DNA from: Voacanga thouarsii
Taxonomy: Eukaryota; Streptophyta; Magnoliopsida; Gentianales; Apocynaceae
Length of the DNA: 64,000 nt
Direction of reading: 5' to 3'
Assembly (NCBI GenBank): GCA_026120185.1
Contig: JANUWF010000008.1
Coordinates: forward strand, 1,860,001-1,924,000
Under the pieces are notes generated by a model. The model was not told where the DNA came from and searched no databases. It was given only the letters and a program-made list of their open reading frames with translations. A program made the position numbers and the translations under genes. Shown here piece by piece: positions 48,387 through 61,242 of this stretch (position 1 is the stretch's first letter; every line of letters starts with the position of its first letter).

Positions 48387-50041
48387 TTCTGAAAAATCAA
48401 AAATAAAAGAAAAGAATTTAGTTTGTGAAAACAAAACAAATTTGTGCACTTTATCCTTATTGTCAAAACTGATAATAATTAATTTTGGCTCTTAAGAAAA
48501 CTGACATAGCTTCTTGGGAAGATTAACAGTTTCCTAAGCCAAGTGTGTTAATCACCACAAATTAATTTCCCTTCTAGGTAATGATCTAGAAGATACCTTC
48601 ATCGAGGGGATGGCCGTTTCCTCTCATTTCCTATAGGCATATCTCGTACTATGACCTCCAGCGAGGGGCTGGCCGATCATAGTACCTACCCCAGGTTATT
48701 AATTACATCCCTCCATTAGATCTAAATTATTGTGGTATCCACATCCTATATGGGATCACTCCCAGGGTGACGCAAGGGGACCCACGATCTCTAATGAGGA
48801 TCGTGATGGAAGCCGTTGGAACCCCTCTCCTATTTAGTCTTTTAAAATAAGGGTTTTCTAAAAAATATCCTTTTGAAAATTTCCATTAAGTTTTTCTTTT
48901 AACTCAAAAATAAAATGTCTAAATCCATTAAAATCTCTATGTCAAGGTATATATCCTTTGAGAGATTTTTCCATGGACTAATTTTATTCAAGTTAAAAAT
49001 AAACTTAATGATTTCAAAAAATTTTCAATTAAAACTTTCTATAGACTTTGGTCTCAAGTTTATTTGACAAAACAATTTTTCTTTGTGCTAAAATAAAACA
49101 TAATGGCTTTCTATTTTAACTTACAAAAATATCTATATCCAATATATTTTCTATGTCAAGGATTAAATCCTTTGAGAAAATATCTAAGGATTAATTTTTA
49201 TTCAAATTGAAATAACCATTTAATTTGTAAAAAAGTGTTTTCCTTGTCAAAAATATTCCTGGTCTTTGAGAGACCGTGCACATAAGTACTTAAAAAAAAT
49301 AGCATGCTAGAAAACAGTAGACGTTTTCATGCTTTTCTACTTTTTAAACCTAAGTGCCCAGATAATAGAATTAAACACATTAATTAATTAATTAATGGTC
49401 TTATTTAATCCTAAAATCCCTTACTAATATTTTTCATGCAAAATATTCCATGAATTTTAACTATTGCAAAAATATTAATTTCGCCTGGTATGGATCCCAA
49501 AATAAAAAGGAAAACATAAGAAAAATTACAAGGAAAAATCAAAAAATTTCTCCTTGGTCCACTGCACCCGCCGCACTGGATCAAGCACCCCATCTGTACT
49601 GTGGTCCACTGCACCCGCCGCACAGAACCAGGACCCATGGGTGTCCTAAAATTTGGAGCGAGTCCAGACCCTAGCCAGCGCTGATTTCGGTTTGGACGAG
49701 TTCTTCTGTAGTTTTTTTATTTTATTTTATTTTTTTGCCATTTTCTTTTGCGAATTTTCTCTGTTTTTCTATGCAACTTCTGGTACCATTGGCTCTTCGA
49801 TTTCAACCCCAATACAATGAAATCAACTAAAACCAACAATCACCTATACCATTTAATATCGGACTTACACGATTTGCTAAGAAAAATAGTAAATTAAAAA
49901 ATCTCCAATAACTCCATCAAAGAGGTTTAACAAGAGAATCTATCCATATCAAAACAACGAAGGATCACGGCTTAATCATACACATGTGTCCAGTTTTATT
50001 CAACAAGATGCATGCTCCCTATATTTTTACAAAATCTTCAT
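48387..50041 (-). other. Copia-B1 5' leader
   Basis: A long untranslated leader (about 1.65 kb) between PBS and gag, mostly AT-rich. A GC-rich patch at about 49550-49690 includes the repeated word CCACTGCACCCGCCGCAC at 49558 and 49602. The equivalent B2 leader has a larger, different GC-rich patch. No domain seen. Confidence 0.6.
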
Positions 50042-50055
50042 GCTCTGATGCTAAT
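50042..50055 (-). promoter_or_regulatory. Copia-B1 primer binding site (degenerate)
   Basis: The minus strand reads ATTAGCATCAGAGCATG beside the LTR2 edge, a mutated form of TGGTATCAGAGCCATGG. Confidence 0.6.
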
Positions 50056-51854
50056 TGAAGGCTTAAGAAGGGAAAACATAGAGCACATACCGAAAGCAAA
50101 AGCAAAAAAAAAAACTGAAAAAACTGAAGAATAGGAAAATCAAACAGAGCCGGCGCTGGCTGCGGTAGCCCTAGCCAGTGCCGGTTGCACTCTGTACTAA
50201 TTCCAAGGTTAAAAAAATTTACCTCTTTTCCTCGTTATAAGAATTGGCTAGACCGGAATGTTTGAAACCGGGGTAGGTACGCTGGTGGAGACCTCTGGTG
50301 CAATTCCTGCAAGTCTCTTACTCCGTCTGTGCATGTATGTAAATGCCAAACTCTTGATCTTCCAGTATGTAGCCTGCCTAATCCCGTTTGGTGAACAACT
50401 TACAAGTTTAAGGAATTTTCTTGGAGTGAGAGAGAAAAAGGCGTCTATTTTTTTCACCAGAGAGGAAGCCATCACAACCACCTTGTTCTCTATTCTCCTG
50501 TTTAACCTAAATAAAACCCTAGGTTAAACTGGACTGGCCCATTGAACTCTTAGTTTAGCCTTTTGAACTAAATTAATTATTCTAATTTGAATCAAATAAA
50601 TGGCCCAACAAATAATTAATTTTCCAGCCCAAATAAACTAGTCCAATTAACAAGTCTATATTAGTTTAGTCCCAGGTTAATCTTTAATTATATTCAAACT
50701 GGGCCAAAGCCCTGAATAATTAATTAACCCACCAAACTAATTTAATTAATTCTCTCTCTCCATGGGCCTTTATTTTATTCTAGCCCAATAATTAAATCAG
50801 GCTACTTAAATAAAATAAATTTCATTTAATTTAATTTAAGACCAACTCCTTAGCCTGTATATAATTAGGACTCACGGTCTATACTGGGGACCAAAAGACG
50901 CATCACCTTGGCTACTAAAATAACTAAAATACCCCTGCTATATAAATAGCTATATTTTACATTTTAAATATTTTCTAATATCACCATAAGGAAATATTGA
51001 TCACAAGGATAATGCTGCGTTAGCAAAGTTTTCAACCTATAGGTGTAATACCTAAAACACCCTTCTACGCATCGCCATGCATTTAGAGAGGAGGAGTATA
51101 CTAACACCTCTCTAATAGATATCTACCATTCTTAGACCTCTATTCCAATGATCCATGACTCCTAGAATGTTTCTACTTTCCAAGGGAGTTACCCTAAAGT
51201 AAACATCTAATTCATGTTCCCCAGGACTCTGGATAATTACATTATTTGAACAGTCACAATGGGCGATATAGCGCAGAAGCTATCTTGTACAAGTCTGTCT
51301 TGACTAACTAGTCACATATACCCAACATACAAGTATATCGGCTCTAGGAAAGAACCTCAACTACAGCATATCAAATTATATACTTTTAGCTTCGTCAGAC
51401 CACCAACTTATACTCAAGCGGTAGAGTATTAGTCCATGTTGTAGCAGTAATAGTCTGGGTTTCTTCTAAACAGTACTTTTAGAAATCACTATTACAGGTC
51501 CTATTCTATGTATTCGAAATACGCTCATGCTATGAAATGAGTGGACTACTCACTGGCTAAAGGTAAGTCATTCCCCATTTGAAATTCATAACACAATAAT
51601 CTAAATATGATTAGATTTTCATTCTCATCAATCGTTTAAGAACAAACATTTATGTGTTAAGTAACCTGTGATCTATACTTTACTGTGAAAGACCACAATT
51701 CACATAGATCACTTAAACGCAATAGGTCCTTTCCAAATGTAAATCGTGCATAAATAAAATATAAATTCACAAATAAATTTTGAGAATAAATTCTTTTATT
51801 AATAGATTTGATAATTACAACAGAAAACTAGTTTAGATGACATATATTCCAATA
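50056..51854 (-). repeat. Copia-B LTR2 (shared, hybrid)
   Basis: Serves as 5' LTR of B1 and 3' LTR of B2. On the plus strand it begins TGAAGGCTTAAGAAGG as in LTR1 and ends ATTCCAATA, a mutated CCAACA. From 50056 to about 50890 it follows LTR1, including a long block LTR3 lacks. From about 50940 to the end it follows LTR3: for example GATATAGCGCAGAAGCTATC is shared by LTR2 and LTR3, while LTR1 has GATATAGTATAGAAACTATC. Confidence 0.88.
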
Positions 51855-51866
51855 ATCTCCCACTTA
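51855..51866 (-). promoter_or_regulatory. Copia-B2 polypurine tract
   Basis: The minus strand reads AAGTGGGAGAT next to LTR2. Confidence 0.6.
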
Positions 51867-51879
51867 CACTCTAAGACTA

Positions 51880-52904
51880 AGAAAGCCATTAGGTGCCCAC
51901 CCCTATGGCGTCTAAATATCTCTTGAAGACTCTCTCAGCTAAAGGCTTGATGAAGGGATCTGCTAGGTTGTTCTCTGAAGCTATTGTTCCACCACAATTT
52001 TTCGGCTCTGAATGAAATCTCCGATCAGGTGGTACTTCCTCTAAATGTGTTTTCCCTTCTTGTGGTTTCTAGGTTCTTTGGATTACGAGAGTGCTCCAGA
52101 GTTGTCGCAATACACCACAATCAGTCTGTCCATGTGTGGCACAACTCCAAGTTCTAAAAGGAACTTCTGGAGCTAAACTGCTTCCTTGGATGCTTCTAAA
52201 GCTGCCACGTACTCAGCTTCCTTGGTTGAGTCAGAAATACAAGATTGTTTGATACTCCTCCATGAAATAGCTCCTCCAGACAAGGTAAAGTCATATCTAC
52301 TAGTAGATTTTCTTTCATCCTTATCAGTCTGGAAATTTGAGCCTGTGTATCTAATAGAAACCAAGTCGTCAGTCCTATAAACCCACATATAATCTCTCGT
52401 ACTATTGAGGTACTTAAGAATATGCTTTACAGCTTGCCAATGAACCTCTCTAGGGTTTGACTGATATCTGCTAACTACGCCTACGGCAAAGCACATATCT
52501 GGCCTAGTGCACAGCATGGCGTGCGTGAGACTTCCCACAGTCGAAGCGTAGGGAATCCTACTCATCCTGTCTTTTCTCTCTCGAGATTTAGGACAGTCCT
52601 TAAAATAAAAAGACAACCTATATCTGCAAGGGATTAGAACTCCCTTGTATGAGTCCATGCTAAACTTGGCTAGTATCTTGTCAATGTATGTCATTTGGGA
52701 TAATCCTAACATTCTCTGCTTCCTATTTCTAAGAAGCTTAATCCCAAGAATGTAACTGGCTTCTCCCAAGTCCTTCATACTAAATTGACTAGATAGCCAA
52801 ACCTTAGTAGATGACAATGTTCCTACATCATTCCCAATGAGTAGAATGTCATCCATATATAGGACAAGAAAAACTACATTTATGTCTTCCAATTTCCTGT
52901 ACAT
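51880..52904 (-). pseudogene. Copia-B2 RNase H and reverse transcriptase C-terminal part
   Basis: The frame 52173-52904 is the longest coding remnant of Copia-B (243 residues). It begins with the catalytic box LYMDDILLIGNDVG, then SQFSMKDLGEASYILGIKLL, RIPYASTVGSLTHAMLCTRP, YQSNPREVHWQAVKHILKYL and KEAEYVAALEASKEAV. The Met in YMDD replaces the Val usual in copia, which is tolerated in some reverse transcriptases. Downstream, to about 51880, the end of RNase H is present but broken. Confidence 0.87.
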
Positions 52905-53400
52905 ACATGGTTCATTCTCGTTTTGAATAAAATCATAAGACTTTACGATCTCGTCAAAATAAATATTCCATGTTCTAGATGCCTGCTTAAGTCCTGCTTA
53001 AGTCTATAAATGGACTTCTTAAGCTTGCAAACCATATGCTCCTGGCCTTTAGCTATAAAACCTTCTGGTTGGGACATATAGATGTTTTTGTTAAGATGGC
53101 CATTAAGAAATGCCGTCTTGTCCATTTGTCATATCTCACAATAAAAATTACATACAATGGCAAGGAAGATACAAATGGACTTAAGCATGGCTACTGGGGA
53201 AAAGGTTTCATCATAATCGATTTCCTCTCTCTGAGTGTACCATTTCGCCACAAGCCTAATTTTGAAGATTTCCACCTTCCCATCCGCTCCCCTCTTCCTC
53301 TTGTATAGCCACTTACACACAATGGGTTTTATCCCTTCAGGTGAAGCTACAAGATTCCAAACCTGATTGAAGTACATAGACTCAATCTCAACTTTCATTG
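52905..53400 (-). pseudogene. Copia-B2 reverse transcriptase N-terminal part
   Basis: Two short frames: 53129-53398 has WNLVASPEGIKPIVCKWLYK and EEIDYDETFSPVAMLKSICI; 52943-53125 has [20 protein letters not shown] and [10 protein letters not shown] short duplication near 52990 (CCTGCTTAAGT twice) disrupts the YGLKQASR word that B1 retains. Confidence 0.82.
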
Positions 53401-54955
53401 CTTCATGCCATAGATTTGCATCGACATCAGCAATAGCCTCCTCGTATCTAATGGGATTTTATTCCTGATAGTCAAAGGCCAGCTTGAAAGCCTCTCCTAT
53501 CCATCTTTCTGGAACTTTAGATACTCTCCCACTACGACGAAGCTTCGTTTGTATAGGTTCTTGAGGTTGTGCCTCTTCTTATTCCATAATTGGGTCTGAA
53601 GAAGTTGATTCTGAAAATAACTTTTCCTCGAGTTCCAACCTTGTTAAACCTTCAGTGAAAGTACTTTGATCATCCTCCATGTATTTGGTATTAGTATTTA
53701 CAAGTACTTTCTATTCCTTGGGATGATAAAAGTAACCTCCTTTTGTCTCTTTTGGATACCCAACAAAGTAGCATAATTCTAATCTTAGTTCTAACTTGTC
53801 TCCTTTAATCAGTACATAAGATGGACAGCCCCATATCCTGAGATGATTTAGACTTGGCTTACGTCTAGTCTACATCTCATAAAGTATCCTAGGTACTAAC
53901 TTGGAAGGCACCAAGTTCAAAATGTATGACGCTATTTCCAAGGCATATCCCCAGAAAGAGACCGGAAGAGTAGTATGAGACATCATGCTTTGGACCATTT
54001 TCATTAATGTCCTATACCTTCTCTCAACTACTCCATTTTGCTAGGGAGTACCCGGCGTAGAGAGTTGGGATACTATCCCATGATGTACCATGTAATCCTT
54101 GAACTCACTGAAGAGGTACTCTCCACCACGATCTGATCGTTAAGTTTTGATTAGTTTACCTATCTGAAACTCCACTTTAGCCTTAAAGTCTTTGAACATA
54201 TTAAAAGAGTCAGACTTTAGCCTCATTAGGTAGATATAACCAAACCTTTGTACAATCATTTGTGAAAGTGATGAAGTACTCAAAATCCCCTCTAGCTTAT
54301 ATAGACAAAGGACAACACAAATCAGTATGAACAAGGTCCAATATCTCCTTGGCTCTATTAGCCTTTTGGGTGAACGACCTTTTGGCCATTTTTTATATAT
54401 GGAAAGATTCACATTGAGGCTAACTTTACAATCTTAATGAGCCCAAGGGCCTATCATGGATTAACCTATGAATCCTAGTTGAGTTAATATAACCCAACTT
54501 TAGATGCCAAAGATATGAATCATTGACATTAGTCTTTCTCTTCTTACTTAAAGGTTTAGATTGAGCATTATTTATTTAATTGTTTATAGGATTTAAAAAG
54601 AATAAGTTTCCATACATGTGCCCTGTACATAAAACTTCTCAATTTCTACTGATAATAATACCATAATAGAAAGAAATAGAATATCTATGCTTTATTAGCT
54701 TTGCAACCGAAATCAAATTCTGTCTAAAACTGGGTACATATAAAATATCCTTCAAAATAACTACTTTATTACAATAAAAACAAGATCTAGTTCTCCCACT
54801 GCAAGGGCCCATACTTATGCTCCATTTCCTACTCGTAGTCCATACTCGTTCTACTGGAGTCTTCTTATCTTCCTAAACCCCTGCAAGGAATTACAAATAT
54901 GATTAATGACACCAGAATCAACAATCCAAGTGGAAGTTGATCTAACCATTGAAAT
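53401..54955 (-). pseudogene. Copia-B2 integrase and protease region
   Basis: Broken frames give, from right to left, SYLWHLKLGYINSTRIHRLI (the zinc-finger His region, about 54420-54550), frame 54140-54412 with YWTLFILICVVL and YIYLMRLKSDSFNMFKDFKA, then IN C-terminal words at about 53810-54010 similar to B1. The protease zone is suggested by NLFFLNP and NLISVAKL upstream but the D(S/T)G site is not clear. Many stops. Confidence 0.7.
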
Positions 54956-55784
54956 TGACTCTAGATAGAGAACAATATCTGTAAGGTTTTTCTTGGTCTG
55001 AAGTTCTAGACACTCTTTTTTCTAGTGTCTCTTCTGCCTGCACTTGAAGTATTTGCCTTTGGGCTTGTTGGGCTAGTTCTTGGGCTGGGCACGTACATTT
55101 CCCTTCTTCTTCTTGAACTTCCTGGGCTTGGGATCAATTCTAGAAGAAAAAGTCCTAGCAATCATAGCCTTGGACTGTGGCTTCTTCATGACCTTCTCTA
55201 CCACATCGAGCTCTTTCATTAACAAGATTAAACTCATGTTTAACTTGTTCATGTTATAATTTAACTTGAACTGGAAAACAGCCTAGAAGAGATTCAAGAA
55301 CCATGTCCACTTGGCTCTCGAGGTCAATTACAGCTCCTAAGACTTCTACTTCGTCGAAAGCAGCAATCATCTTGAGCATATGCTCCCTGACTGATGCTCT
55401 CTTAGCTATCTTAGTGTTGATGATCGTCCTAAGAGCCTCTTACATTGTGGGCTGGCTCTTATCTGCGAACATCGTAGCTAGTGATTGGCTAATGTCGTAT
55501 GCAGTGGCCATGTGCTCGTGTTTAGACTAGAGCATATTAGACATGGAGACCAACATGTAGTATTGAGCCATCTCGTTGGCCTTCTTTCAACCTTTCTTAG
55601 CCTCTCGCTTCTCAGCGGTGGAACCCTCCCTAATAACAAGGCAAGTGTCAAAGATGACATACTTATACTCCTCAGCAGTGAGTATTATGTCTAAGTTTCT
55701 TTTCCAGTCCACATAATTTGGACTCGTTAGCTTATTCTCACAGAGAATAATGGCCAAATGACTGAAAGAACCTCCACTAATCAT
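54956..55784 (-). pseudogene. Copia-B2 gag
   Basis: Starts MISGGSFSHLAIILCENKL at 55784, then SPNYVDWKRNLDIILTAEEY. Fragments SMSNML, HEHMATAYDISQSLATMFAD and EHMLKMIAAFDEVEVLGAVI continue in other frames. The zinc knuckle near 55025-55070 reads KYFKCRQKRH, with the first Cys changed to Tyr and a stop after it, unlike the intact B1 knuckle. Compared with B1 it has an insertion coding for a charged stretch (AEKREAKKG) at about 55585-55615. Confidence 0.78.
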
Positions 55785-57500
55785 TTTTGAAAAATCGAAA
55801 ATAAAAGAAAACTCAGTTTGTGAAAAACAAAATAATTTGTGACTTTATCCTCGTATTAAATCCGATAATAGTTAGCCCTATCACTATTATCTTTAATATG
55901 ATTAATTTGGCTCTTAGAAAAACTGACATAGTTTCTTGAGAAGATTAACAGTTTTCTAAGCTAAGTGTATTAACCACTACAAATTAATTTTTCTTCTAGG
56001 AAATGATCTAGAAGATAACTCCATTGTGGAATGACCGTTTCTTCTCATTTCCTATGGACATTCCTTACACTATAACCTCCAACGTAGGCTGGCCAATCAT
56101 AGCACATGTCTCGGGTTATTAATTACATCCACCCATTAGTTCTAGATCCTTGTGGTATCCATATCCTATACGGGTTCACTCCTAGGGTGACTTGAGGGGA
56201 CCCACGATCTCTAATGAGGATCCTGATAGAAGCCGTGGGGTCGTTAGAACCCTTCTCCCACTTAATATTTTAAAATAAGGGTTTTCTTGAAAAATATCTT
56301 TTGAAAATTTCAATTAAGTTTTCTTTTAACCCAAAAATAAAATATCTAAATCCATAAAAATTTCTATGTCATGGTTTATACCTTTTGAGAAAATTTTCCA
56401 TCGATTAATTTTATTTAAGTTAATAAACTTAATAATTTCAAAATTTTCTAATAAAACTTTCGAGAGATTTTGATTTGAAGTTTAATTTGACAAAAACAAG
56501 TTTTCTTGTTAAAATTAAATCAAAATGGTTTTTCTATTTTAATTCACAAAATATATCTAAATTCAAAATATTTTCTATGTCAAGGATAAAATCCTTTGAG
56601 AAAACAACCAAGAATTAATTTTTGTTCGAATTAAACTTAACCATTTGATTTAAGAAAAATGTTTTTCTTTGTCAAAAATTCCCAAAGATTTTGGTCTTTG
56701 AGAAAACGCGCACATACGGTATAAAAAGAAATGAGCATGGTAGAAAACTGTAAACATTTTCATGCTTTTCTATTTTTTTAACATAAATGTCTAAATAATA
56801 GAATTAAACATATTAATTAATTAATGGTCTTGTTTAATCTTAGATTTTCTTTACTATTAATTTTATGCAAAATATTCAAGAAATATTAACTATTGCAATG
56901 AAAATAACTTTGCCTGGTATGGGACCAAAAATAATAAAAAAAATTATTTCGGGTTCAGTGCACCCGCCATATTGGATCATGGCCCATGGAAAAACCCATG
57001 GCCGTGATCTGGGCGGGTGCCCTGTCGTAGTCAAAATTGATGACCGCAGCAATTGCAAATGCTCTTCCTCGCAGGAAAGAGGAAGGGTTCCTCGCGGCGC
57101 GCAAGGAAGACAGGAGCTCCCGCGAGAAAGCTTTCCTTGCGCGCCTGGCTGGGCTGTGGCTCCAAGCCGCAGCTCCCCTCACATCCAAGGCATGCGGCTC
57201 GGCTCGGCTCGGCTTGACTCATCTTCTCCAAATTTTTCTGTGATTTTTCATTTTTTTCTTCTGGTTCTTTCGTCTAGACAGCATGTAATGCCACTTAACA
57301 AGCTCCTATGCCCTTAAAAATAGTGGACTTACATGTTTCATCTAAGAAAGCAGTAAATTACAGTGTTCCTATACTTCTACTCATGAAGCTTACACAGAGA
57401 CTATCCTAAACCAGAAACGAGAAGGTTCACAGAAAACATCCAAAACAAATATTTGCTTGTTTTAGTTCATCCTAGCATGCTTCCTACATTTGCCAAACCA
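55785..57500 (-). other. Copia-B2 5' leader with GC-rich patch
   Basis: Untranslated leader of about 1.7 kb. Most aligns by eye with the B1 leader (48387-50041) and is AT-rich. The part 56955-57230 is strongly GC-rich, with GCGCGCAAGG, a run of GGCTC units (57197-57217) and an inverted CCCATGG/CCATGGG pair near 56980-57003. Short frames there on both strands reflect base composition, not genes. Confidence 0.6.
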
Positions 57501-57516
57501 TGGCTCTGATATCACT
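57501..57516 (-). promoter_or_regulatory. Copia-B2 primer binding site (tRNA-iMet type)
   Basis: The minus strand reads AAGTGATATCAGAGCCATGG beside LTR3, one change from the canonical TGGTATCAGAGCCATGG. Confidence 0.85.
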
Positions 57517-59352
57517 TGAAGGTTGAAAATGGCAAAAATGATGAAACCGAAAGCATGCTTACAGAATGAAACTTTTACCTCTATGTTTGAATGACCTTAT
57601 TGGCACTGAAGAAGATGTCTGTGCAAGGATACTTGAAGCTACTGGATCACATCCTTGTAAACGTTGACTTCGTCTCATTCATGCGAAACTTTTGAGCTTC
57701 CGAAATGGTGCCCTTTCCTCTGCCGGTGAAGCTCACAGAATGTTGGGTTTGCTATGTTCTTAGCTTGAGAAAACTTCTATAACAAAATGGGTTTTACGTA
57801 AGAATGAATAACTAAGAGCTATCTCCTTGATTTTCTTTTTCATTCTTTTTCATGCCTTCACAGAGAGGGAGAGAGACCAACAGCATGAAACAAAAAGCAC
57901 CATACTCTCTGTTATCTTTCATGGAAAATAACACAGGATCTATCCCGTGTTGTTGTTTTCTTTTTATTTAATTTATTTATTTATTTATTTTATTTTACCC
58001 TTGGTCTTATTTATTGGGCCAAATAAAATTATTTACCCTTGGGCTTGAACACCCATAAATAATAAGTTTCTTTTTTTTTTTTTTTTGCTTCATTAAACAG
58101 TCCAATAAATAATTAACAAGCCCAAATAGACCAATATAAAATTTTAGGCCTTTTATCTAGTTTATACCTAGATTAATTTTTTAATTATTCAATCTGGGCC
58201 TTAGGCCCTGAATAATTAATTAACCAATTAAGCCAAATAAAATATATACTCTCTCTCGGGCATTTTATTTTATTTTAGCCCAATAATAAATTAGACTATT
58301 TAAATAAAATAACATAAAACCTATAATTATCAAGACCAATTCCTTAACCCAAATCTATCAGGACTTAAGGGCTATTCCGGGAACCAAAAGACACATCGCA
58401 TTGGCTACTAAAATGACCAAAATACCCCTACTATATAAATAGCTATATTTTACATTTTAAATATTTCCTAATATCACCATAAGAAAATATTTACCCCAAG
58501 GATAATGTTGCGTTAGCAAAGTCTTCGGCCTACTGGTATAATGACTAAAATATCCCTCTACACATCACCGTGCATTTAGAGAAGAGGAGTTTACTAACAC
58601 CTCATTTAATAGACATCTACCATCCTTAGACCTCTAGTACAATGATCCATGACTCCTGGAATATTTTCACTTTCCAAGGGAGCTACTCTAAAGTAAACAT
58701 CCAAGTCATATTTCCCAGAGCCCCAGATAATTAGATTATTTGAATAGTCATAAGGAGTGATATAGCGCAGAAGCTATCTTGTACAAGTCTGTCTTAACTA
58801 ATTAGTCACATATACCCAACATACAAGTATATTGGCTCTACAAAAGAATCTCAACTACAACATATCAAAATATATACTTCTAGCTTTGTCAGACTACCAA
58901 CTCATACTCAAATGGTAGAGTATTAGTCCATGTTGTAGCAATAATAGTCTGGGTTTCTTATAAATAGTACTTTTAGAAACCACTGTTACAGGTCATGTTC
59001 TACGTATTCAAAATACGCTCATGCTGTGAAGTGAGTGGACTATTCACTGACTAAATGTAAGACATTCCCTATTTGGAATTCATAACATAATAACCTAAAT
59101 ATGATGAGATTCTCATTCTCATCAATAGGTTAAGAACAAGTATTTATGTGTTAAGTAACCCGTGATCCATACCTTACTGTGAAAGACCACCATTCACATG
59201 GATCACTTACTTAAACATAATAGGTCATTTCCAAACATAAAATGTGCACAAATAAAATATAAATTCACAAACAAATTTTGAGAATAAATTTTTTTATTAA
59301 TAAATTCGATAATTACAGTAGAAAACTAGTCTAGAGGGCATATATTCCAACA
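57517..59352 (-). repeat. Copia-B LTR3 (5' LTR of B2)
   Basis: On the minus strand it starts TGTTGGAATATATGCCCTC and ends AACCTTCA. Its right ~1.1 kb aligns with LTR1 and LTR2, closest to LTR2. Its left ~400 bp (57517-57930) do not resemble LTR1 or LTR2, so B2 came from a different subfamily with its own U5 region. It contains a (TTTA)n-like stretch at about 57964-57995. Confidence 0.87.
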
Positions 59353-61242
59353 ATTACTACTTTATTTATTAATAGTACAATTATTACTACCTTTAAGTAC
59401 TAATAGTAATATTATTACTACTTTTGATACTTAAATCACTATCATTATTTTTATTACTGACATTACTACTAATATTACTATTTTTAAATAATATTATTAC
59501 TACTAATGTTATATAGGTATTATTATTGGTATTTCTATTTTTAAGTATCATCGATATTATTAATATTACTATTATTATTGGTACTAAACACCATTATTTT
59601 AGAGAAATATTAATAAAATTAATATTATTACTATTATTGTCGCTACTTGCCATACTATTTTTATTTAATCATATTAATATTATTAATAATATAATAGATA
59701 CTATTATTATTTTTTATTAAACATTATTATTTTTCTTTAAAAATATAATATATAAATAAATAAATTATAATATCATCATTTCTATTTATATTATTATTAT
59801 TATCCTTGTAGCAATATTATTATCTATAAAATTATTAACATTCTTATCGATACATTGGAAAATGTTATTATTTCACTTACTTATGTTACTATAGCATCAA
59901 ATTATTTTTATATTAATATTGACCTCTAAATTATTTTATTGATTAATTTTAGAACTCCTAAGCCATTTACATCATATTTGAGTGTTGTTGTTGATTATGT
60001 GTATGTAAAGTTGGGAGTTATTTGTACCTGTGCAATTTTGTTGTGCACTAATGGTGATATATACCCTTGTTTACTCCAAACAGGGTTAGGTTGCCTTGAG
60101 CAAGACTTGGAAGATTATTTTGCCAAGTGAGATCAAGAGATCCAAGTAAGTCCTTACATAAAGATGTTTGTGAACAAAAGCGCTTCTGCAAGTCAAATGC
60201 ATAGGTTGCCATAAAAGATATACTTTGGGATGTAATTATGGACAATTTATTCCTTCTACTAAAATAAAATAATTTTAGTCAAGAAAACAAATTTTCAAGT
60301 AAAACAATAAATTTTCCCTAAACAAATTTTTACCTAAGGTTGTTTGAAAACCATAATTGTTATTTCAAAGAAAACACTTAATTGATTTTACTTTTCCCAA
60401 GTGGAATAAACATAACGTTGAGCACTCAATAAGGGTAGACTACTAGGACTAGTCTTTGAAGAGTTGGATAAGTTTCTCAGTAGGAGGCTACCTCTGAGGG
60501 ATGAACTCTGCCTAGACAAAACGACAGTTCTTGTTGGTCAGGCCAGTCCGAGCTAACAGAACAGTTTAGGTGGACTGTTTATTTTCGCAGTGGACAACTA
60601 GTAAGTTTGGGTGTAGAGATGGAAGAGTATCTCACCCAATAGGCCATACACCCACTTTGTATCAAAATGCACAATGTGTGATATCCTGATCGTTCTCTTA
60701 TCATGGTGCACAATATGTGATGCCATGTCCATTTTCATGGCCATGACTATAGTGCAGGGTTTCATAATTGACTTTATTTGAGTAGTTATTTCTTTACAAG
60801 TGAAGCAGTTTTACTTTACATATGCTAATAAAACACTCAATATTCAAAGGTAAATTTCTAAACTTGTAAACTTTTTGTTGTGACTTGTTCAAAACTTTAA
60901 TACATGAAATGTTTACTTAAACTATCATGAGCGCACACATGACTTACTGAAAAATATTTCTTATCACCTTTTATATCATGTCTTCAAGTCGATCCTGCTT
61001 CGAAAGTTGATTTACTTATGTTGCTATAGGCTTGGAAGATTTATTTTGATGTAGTTATTTATTGGATATTTTAGCTACCTTCTATTTGTTTCAAGACTTG
61101 TATAAGTATTGTTTTGGAATTGTAATAAGTTTATTATTAAGTTATTTCATTCAATATTTTCTATTACCTAGTTATAAAGACCCCTTATCTAAAGGATAGG
61201 GCGACATCCCTGCCATTTTTGGGATACATAAGTAGTAGGGTG

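Larger units (their letters stand above)
40282..59352 (-). mobile_element. Copia-B tandem array: LTR1-B1-LTR2-B2-LTR3
   Basis: Three direct LTRs of 1.8 kb separate two copia interiors, both reading leftwards. PBSs lie beside LTR2 (B1) and LTR3 (B2), and PPT-like CTCCCACTT (plus strand) lies beside LTR1 and LTR2. Each interior has gag, integrase, RT and RNase H remnants in copia order. The bases outside the array, CTTGG on the left and ATTAC on the right, do not match, and the two flanking chromovirus LTR pieces are different copies. This is not a simple insertion. Confidence 0.88.

Noticed and set aside
56865..57317. 150-residue frame and several overlapping frames on both strands
   Set aside because: They come from the GC-rich leader patch, where stops are rare in all frames; none matches a known domain.
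59526..59720. Ile-rich open frame resembling a membrane peptide
   Set aside because: It is low-complexity ATT/ACT sequence in a chromovirus LTR, with no start context or homolog in the other LTR copies.
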